Below are positions 45,101 through 54,100 of a stretch of 64,000 bases of DNA, one piece after another (position 1 is the stretch's first letter; each line of letters begins with the position of its first letter). This DNA is from Vitellaria paradoxa. Its lineage: Eukaryota > Streptophyta > Magnoliopsida > Ericales > Sapotaceae. The stretch lies in the NCBI GenBank assembly GCA_019916065.1, contig CM034240.1:38243389-38307388 (forward strand), read 5' to 3'. Below the pieces are notes generated by a model, which was not told where the DNA came from, made no database searches, and worked only from the letters and a program-made list of their open reading frames with translations. The position numbers were made by a program, and so were the translations under genes.

Positions 45101-48100
45101 TTAGAGTCAATTGCTATTTTGGTAACTTCCAGAATTGTTGGACATGGACTGATGATGGATGTAAAGATCATATTCCAGGAAAGTTCTATTTTTTTATTCA
45201 AGCCACTGTTTGATACTGTAATTTAATAAAAGCTGCTAACCCAAGTCAATTTAAATCCATTAAAACTTAGAAAGTTTAATCAAAATATGACCTGGGGAAC
45301 TTGCATAGTACAAGGGCAATAGCTCAGACTAACTAGCGTAAGAATGCAAGTTCTAGAATGAGAGCAGCCACTTTATGCAGTAGTATATGGGTTAGGTTTA
45401 TAACTTTATGTCCATTCTTAACACCCTTGACGATGGCAGACCAACATTGGGTGACTTCCTTAATCAATATCTAAAACAAAATATAAAAGCCTCTATAAAA
45501 ATTTCCAGCTATTGAAGGCATTCTAACCTCCTGATTGATTGAGCCATTTTCATGTTGCCAGATTGATATAACCCAAGGATTCAATAGTTTTCAAAAAAAA
45601 AAAAAAAAAACACAGGAAACAGGTAAATAAGGTCCGAATCTGAAAATTTTCATTAATAAAGAAATACATAGGATGGAGATAAGAGGAGATAGACAGAAAG
45701 AGAAGGTAGAGAAACCCTAAATTAGGGTGCCTTGAGTGCACAAAAAGGAGGAGGAGGAGGAGGAGAAGAAGAAGAAGAAGAAGAAGATAGGGGAAAGGAA
45801 GAGGGAAAGGAGCTGCACTCCCACACAAACCCCAATGCCTCACACATTTTCATTTCAATTCCCCACCTAATTGTTTATTTATAGACAATACTCCCAAATG
45901 CAAGAGGTCATTGTCTAGGAATCGTCTAGTGCAAGTTCCAAGTCGAATCCACGTGGAACGTGTATCAGTGTTTGTCAACAATAGATAGAAACTGAATGTC
46001 TGGGATGCTTGTGATTTTAGGATAAAGTCAACACTATATCTTTCAACCTCACCTAGCTCTCTCTCACTCTGGAGTAAGACACACACAACCAGCCAACTCC
46101 TAAATTCCTCACCAAGTAAGAAAGTGATGGAGACGGCGGTAGGTGAGAAACTCAGAAGCCACATGGGAAAGATAAGAAAAGAACCACGTGGAATTCTGGT
46201 GACTCAATCATCCCTTAGTCACACAAACACCCATACATCCACATATTTGTAAATATGTTTAACACCAAATATCTAGGGATTTAAATCCAAACAAATAACC
46301 ATGGCTCAAATAATGGCTAAAACCAAACAATAAAATTTAAATAAAAATTCTACTAAATCCAATAAAATAAATATACCACCGCTACTACAAAAATAAGTAC
46401 AATACAAAACACCGAGTCATCACATAATCCATGTAAATCCTTTGTGAGAAAAGGTACATAGAATGCTTCTCAAGGTTCTCTACCCAAGAATGGAATGTAT
46501 AGAATTATTTTTGATCTTCCAAAGCTTCCTATTTCTAACAAATTCATTAATAACTAAAAATAACTATTCTAACATTTCAAAGACTTCTTTGAACATCCGG
46601 AGCTTAGAAGGAAGTCTTCAAATTACTAGCTTTGCAATGCTGAGAATGCCCCACCATCTTGACCATAAGTTTGACTATCCAAATGGTTGTGTGCATTGTG
46701 ATTGAATATTTTTCGAAAGTTCAGAACATCCTGGTTTCTGTCCAGACCATAAGATGCAAGTTCTATGTGGTTTAGACCATAGCTCCCAATCGTCCGAATC
46801 ATTCTCTGATTTCTGCACTTTTTGCTTTCTTCCATTTTGGATTTTCCTTGATACTTTTTTTTCCCTATTTTTTTTAGAACCTTAGATACAAAGTACAATA
46901 GTCGGGGAGAGGAGTGGTTGGGGGACCCCATGATCGATCCTAGGTCACAAGCCGGCGACAATAATGCTATACCACACAAGCTACAGCCGCACTCAATTTG
47001 TGGATTCTTCTTGATACTTTTGTTCATCCTTTGGCTTGTTTTACCTAAACACCCTATCTGGCTCTTTGTGACCTATAAGAGTGAACAAATGCACATAAAT
47101 TGGGATATTATTATAAAAGTGAACTTTAAAGCATAAAATGCATGCAATGAACATAACTTAATGCGTCAAGATGCAATTTGTGATGTTTATCTATCCCTTT
47201 TTAAATTGCTTGTGATATATCTGTAGTTAATATTATAGAAATGTCATTCAATATGTTAGTGCTAAAACACTTTTCATTCATTTCTTGATATACAGTTCAT
47301 ATGGACAGAATTTGAATGCAAGCACACATGTTGGAGAAACACTATTTTGTAGTCTCATTTGTCTTGCGGGTTTGGTTTTGTTCTCACAGCTGATTGGCAA
47401 AATGCAGGTATTATCTATTATCAGATAAATGCACGCAAAATATGCATATTGTTCTTGTACCAGATACTTTGACATGATTTGGAGGGAATTTTTCCAGGAG
47501 ACTTACCCATGTTCAAAATGTGAAAAATTAAAACTGCAAAAGGGATCGTAAACTTAACTTAGATGCAAACAACTAGGCTGGTTAAAATTCCATTCCAACA
47601 GCTTGACTGTTTAGCTTTTAAATTAGAAGTTTGATTATGCTACCATTGACCATATTTTGACTTGTGATCAAATCCACATTTTTTTAGATCTTCTTGGTAT
47701 CAAGTTTTCCCCCTTATATATGGTTCTTTTCTCCCTTTATATGCATGTTGTTTCTTTCAAGCTGATGTTGTTTTCTGGCAGTCTGGTAGGTGGAGAAATT
47801 AGGTGTTTCTGCTTCTATGATTATTAAATTGCTGAAGAAAGACGTTGAAAAGAAAATGGGAATATATACCTTTATGGTGTAGAAAGACCATGGGGTAAAT
47901 ATAACATAATAGATCAATTAGAGGGAAAGAAATGGCGGAAAGTGACTTTTCGGGCACTTGCAGACATATGATGGCATATCTCTAATTTGTTAGTAGCCAC
48001 TAGTTATACCAAATTTGCACTCTTCTCCAACACCCTCCTTCCCTCGGAAGGTAAAAAAAATGGCTTGTTGAAATGATATGAACAATGCATCTTATATTAG

Positions 48101-51100
48101 ATGCTGTTGTTAGTCCTGAAATCATGAATAAGACAAGAAGGAGAAAAGGTTATAGAGTAGTTTAAAGATTTAGTTAATTGACCACCACATAATAAATTAA
48201 AAGAAAATTTAGATATAAAAAGACTCAAGGATAAGATTAAGGAGGGAGAAGGGTGAAGATGTCCTTCACTAGCAATAGGCTGGAAGGACCATCAATGAAG
48301 GTAATACTGTGAGTGGTAGCTAAATTAGAAAATAAGGAAGGATTACCTAAGATGTGCACAATAGCACCAGAGTCTAATTCATTAAGGGGCATATGGAGAA
48401 GTAAAGCACGCGGTACTATTTGAATGTGCCAAAGTGGCAGTAGAGTTGGAAGAACGAAAGACGCGAAGAGCCTGCATAATAGTGTCTAACTTAATAGAGG
48501 TGAAAGGCTTGGTCAAGGCAAAAAAGAGTCACTCAAACTAGAAGTAATTTGTGTAGAAAAAGAGTTAGTGCCAATGGACTCAGTAGTAACATGATGGGCT
48601 TGATTAGGCCAACCATATTTTTTTCCAGCAATAATAATGATCACATTTCTTAGTGCCAAGTCCAAAGCTACGACCACTATCACGAGAGCCACGGCCTCCA
48701 AAGCCACTAACTAGGGTAGCAAAATTAGAACAACTAGGCAAAGGAGTTGTTTGAGAGTGATGGCCTAAAGAGAAACGTTGAAGACAAGAGTAAGCATTGG
48801 CCATGGTAGTATAGTCTCACCCGCTAGAAGTTGATCGTAATAAATTACAAAGATTATCATTGAGGCTCAAAATTGTCATGAGCTCATCCCTCTATTGCAT
48901 CATCTTAGTCTTAATTTCTGGAAAGGGGCGAAATTGTAGAAAACAATCACCTAGAGCTTTAAGAGTGTTGTACTACTCGGACCACGATTGAGCACCTTGT
49001 CAAAAAGAGAAAATTTTCTCGCATACCTCAAAAATCTCCGAAATATTACTCCTTTAGAGGAGTCTACTAATGAATCTCGTAAGGCTAATGAATCCCAAAT
49101 GGCTTTAGAAAAATCACACGAAACAACAATGCAAAAAACTAAAGGCTACAAGCTATGCCATATCCAACTCATAACAATAGCATCCGAAACCTTCCACTGT
49201 GGAAAAAAAAAAAAAAAAAAAGAAAACTATGAATCTGGTGGAGGATATGTAATAGATTTTTTCAATTAGCGGCCAATCAAGAATATACGAACAGTATGAG
49301 ATCATGTCAAATAATTTGTTCCATTTAGCTTTTCACAAGAGATGGATTTAGGAAGATTGTCAACTAGTACAACAGATATAATAAGAGAAGACTCGGTATC
49401 AGTAGTTTTAATCTTAGTGGGATTGATAGTTATAATAAACAAAAGCAAGAGATAAATTAAGTAATGAGTAGAAACAGAGGCTTCAAACCTAGGCAATGAA
49501 CAAGGGGAAATTTATCGGTCTCAGCAAGAAGCACAAAGAAATCAAAGCAAGTGAAGACGAGTGAAGAGGAATCAAAACATTAAGCAAAGGGCTACTAGAG
49601 GCCGCTTACATTAGGCGACCACTTTCAGGTGTTATAGGAAGGCAACTGATGAACGCGAGCCAACAGGTGCCCCCAGAAGCTCTGCGAGTGAGATCTGGTA
49701 CAGGAAGCTCCTATAGCACGTGGGAGCGCGTGACTGAGCCGCTGATGGTCGGCCTTCCCCTAACACAGTCGCTGGTGGTGGACGACCTCTACGGTGGTGG
49801 TTGTCGACCTTTACAATGGTTGAGTAAAGGAGCTACGGTGACGACTAGGGTTTGTTCTCCACTATTTGTTTGGTTTCTTCTGTCATCTGTCTCTCTGCAA
49901 AATTCCAAGAATCTCAGTGTTGATTCTGTCCTTTTGCTATCCGCATGGAGTCCAAAACTCTCTCTCTTCAGTTGACTACACGAAAACTGAATGGATCTAA
50001 TTAGAATCAGTGGTCTAAGACTGTTAAGATTGCTTTAATAGGTCATGGTAAGCAAAAGCATCTTACCGAGTTGGCCCCTACCCCCTGAAAAAGAGTATGA
50101 TGCGTGGATTCAAGAGGATGCACATATTGTTAGTCTCTTATGGAATTCCATGGAACCACAGGTTGCTAATATGTGTACTCACTTAGATACTTGTAAGAAG
50201 ATTTGGGACTATATCCGTCTGTTATTCTCCAATGACTTGGCTCGTATATACGATTTATCTCATAAGTTCTTTCAATTACAGCAATCTGGTAAGTTTGTTA
50301 CAGATTATTTTGCTTCCCTAAAACAAGTTTATGAGGAGTTAAACTCAATTTAACCGTTGATAACGGATATCCGTGAAATGTAAAAGCAACGTGAGCAGAT
50401 GGTGGTACTACAGTTCCTTGCAGGCCTTAACCCAGAATTTGAACCTATGAAAGCTCAAATATTTAGTGGAGTCTCTTTCCCTACATTTGCTGAGACCACC
50501 TCAAGAGTTATGGGAGTTGTATCTCGAGATTCTACAAAACAGTCAGATCCCTTTCAATCTGCACTTGTCAGTCATACACCCCCATCTCATGTTGAAAATC
50601 GTGGCAATCTTAGTGGTCGTGGAGGGGGTGGACGTGGACGAGGGGGACATGGGAAAGGATCTCTGCCTCGTTGCACCAATTGTGGAAAACCTAGGCATAC
50701 CCATGAGAGATGTTGGGATTTAATAGGCAGACCCCCATACATGGCGAATACAACTTCATTTGATGCTCTTGTAGCCACTTCTACTACTGATGAGCAGTCA
50801 CAGACTATTACCTTTTCTAAAGAAGAGTATCCAAGGCTCTCACAGTACCAGATAGCTCATTAGGCCTCTCTTCCTACTACTTCTCTTACTCGTGAAGGTA
50901 ATTCCATTTCAAGCCTTTCCACTCATTGTTCTCCTTCTTGGATTATAGATTCTGGTGTGTCTAACCATATGTATGGAAAATCTACATTGTTTTCTAGTAT
51001 TCAATATTCTTCTTCCCTTCCAGTAGTGACTTTCGCCTATGGGTCAACCACCATTGTCAATGGTGTTGGTACAGTAACTCCTTCATCTTCTCTTTCTTTA

Positions 51101-54100
51101 AATTTAATATTTTATGTTCCCTTTTTTCCTTTCAATTTGATATCTGTTAGTCTACTTACCAAACATCATCATTGTTCAATAACCTTCTTTTCTGATTCTG
51201 TTGTTATTCAGTATACGATGACATGGGAGAAGATTGGCGGAGGACATGAAGCTGAAGCAGTCTACTATCTTGATACGCCTCGAGCTTGTCCTACAATAAC
51301 CTCTTCTATAGAGGTTCACTGTCGTCTTAGTCATCCATTCTTGGATAGGCTAAAGCGTATGGTTCCTAGTTTACATAATTTACAGTTTTTGAATTGTGAG
51401 TCTTATCAATTGGGAAAACATCATTGTGTGCCTTTTACTTCTCAAATCAATAAAAGGTCATTGAGTCTGTTTTTATTAGTTCATTCAGATGTTTGGGGTC
51501 CTAGTCGGGTTACTTCAAAGTTTAGATTTCAGTATTTTGTCATATTTGTGGATGATTTTTCAAGAATGACATGGATTTATTTAACGAAAGATCGTTCTAA
51601 GCTGTTCTCTATTTTTCAAGCTTTTTGTGCTAAAATAAAAACCTAATTTTATTTACCTGTGCGAATTCTTCGCAGTGACAATGCCAAAGAGTATTTTTTC
51701 TAATCCTTTTGCTAACTTCATGACCTCTTATGGTATGCTTCACCAGTCTTCTTGTTCAAATACACCACAACAAAATAGGGTTGCTGAACGAAAAAATTTG
51801 CATTTCATTAAAATAGCCAGATGTCTACTCCTTCAAATGAATGTCCCCAAAACCGTCTGGAGTGATACTGTTTTAACTACATGTTATTTAATTAATCGCA
51901 TGCCTTCTTCAGTTCTCAAAGGAGGAATCCCTCAGTCTATGTTGTTCCCTAATTGTTTTCCCTTCCACCTCAAATTTCTAGGTGCAATTCCTTTGTTCAT
52001 CAAGTAGCTCCTAAAATTGATAAACTAGATGCCCGAGCCCATAAGTACATCCTTCTAGGGTATTCCAGGTTGTAGAAGAGTTATCGTTGCTATAGTCCTA
52101 CTCTTAACCGATTCTTTGTTTGTCCCAATGTCACATTCTTTGAGTCTACCTCATTCTTTTCTTAACCTCAGTCTCAATCTACTCTCGATGAGAGTCTTCC
52201 TCTTCCAATTCTCCCAGTTGAAACAATCTCAGCTAGTCACCTTACCCCTTTAACTCCATCTAGTCATTTGTCTTGTCCTGATTTGCAGATATATACTCGG
52301 CTTCAAGAAGTGACTGCTCTGCCTTCTGCTTCCATTGCTCCACCATTAGCTTCTCTTGTGCCGCCTGCACTTATAAGTGATTTAAATGTTCCTATTGCTC
52401 TTCGGAAAGATATACATTCTTGCACTTCTCATCCCATCTCTCGTTTTGTATCTTATAATGCTTTGCCATCTTCCCATCGATCATCTGTTACATCTTATCT
52501 TCTGTTTCTGTTCCTAATACTGTTTCTGAAGCACTTTCTCACCCTAGATTGCATTCTGCCATGAACAGTGAGATGTTTGTTCTTCGAGGTAATGATACTT
52601 GGGATATCATTACTCTTTCACCTGGTAAGTCTATGGTCGGGTGTCACTAGATATATACTGTCAAAGTTCATCCTAACAGTAATGTGGACAGGTCAAAGAC
52701 GCGCCTAGTCACGAAAGGGTATTACACAAGTTTATGGTTTGGACTTCTCTAAGACTTTTTCTCCTGTTGCAAAGATTACCTCTATTCATCTTCTTATCTC
52801 TTTGACTGCATTTTGTCATTGGTCTCTACACCAACTAGATGTGAAAAATACATTTTGCATGGTGATCTTGCTAAGGAATTGTATATAGAGCAACCTCCTG
52901 GGTATGTTGCTCAGGAGGAGTCTAGGTTGTTGTGCAAACTAAAGAAATCCTTATATGGCCTGGAATAATCTCCTCGGGTATGATTTAGCTGATTTAGTAC
53001 TGTTGTCACTGAATTTAGTCTAATTCGTTGTGGAGTTGATCACTCAGTTTTTTATCAACATTCTTCTAAAGGGAAGATTTGGCTCCTCATGTATGTAAAT
53101 GACATTATAATCACAGATGATGATTCACAAGGAATTGCGATCTGAAACTGTTCCTTCAAAGTAAGTTTAGCACCAAAGATTTGAGACCATTAAAATGCTT
53201 CTTAGGAATTGAGGTTACTTGATCGTGTATGGGTATTTCTCTCTCTCAAAGAAAATATGTCCTTGATCTATTGACAGAGACAGGTATGTTAGGTTCTAAA
53301 CATGTGGACACTCCAATGGATCCAACTATCATGTTAGTTGCTGATCAAGAAGAGTTGTTACATGATCGTAGCCAATTAAAGGTTAGTTGGGAAGCTAAAC
53401 TATTTGACAATCATTAGACCATTGACATCATAGTACAATACACATTTGACATCATAGTACAATATGACATCTTAGTACAATACATGTATTATTACGATCA
53501 TAGTACAATACATATTGTACTATGATGACAATTACCTCGGTGCATGATATAGAATCACCTCTTAAAGGTTAGGTATTGTATGATCGTAATAATACATATT
53601 TGACAATCACAATACCTAAACTTTACGAGGTGAATCACCTCGTAATAATACATGATTCTACATCACTAGACCATTTGTCTAGATTCTGAGATACCTAAAA
53701 AATACACCGGGTACAGGTTTATTGTACAGGGATAATAGGCACACTTTAATTCAGGAATACACTGATGTCAACTGGGCTGGGTCACCATCAGATAAACGGT
53801 CTACTACCAGGTATTGTGTTTTTGTTGGAGGAAATTTAGTACTCTGAAAGAGTAAAAAGCAAACAGTAGTAGCACGATCAAGTACTGAGTCAGAATATAA
53901 AGTTATGGCACACACATCTTGTGAGTTGATTTGGATACAATACATATTAAAAGAATTGGGAGTTCATCATTCACAGCACATGGAATTACTATGTGATAAT
54001 CAAGCTGCAATTCATATTGCCTCTAATTCGGTATTTCATGAGAGGACTAAATATATTAAGGTCGATTGCCATTTTGTAAGAAAAAAGATTTTACAGAATG

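Noticed and set aside
45550..46164. Minus-strand frames with poly-leucine and similar runs in intron 3
   Set aside because: They come from GAG/GAA simple repeats and LTR-like sequence; no protein family features.
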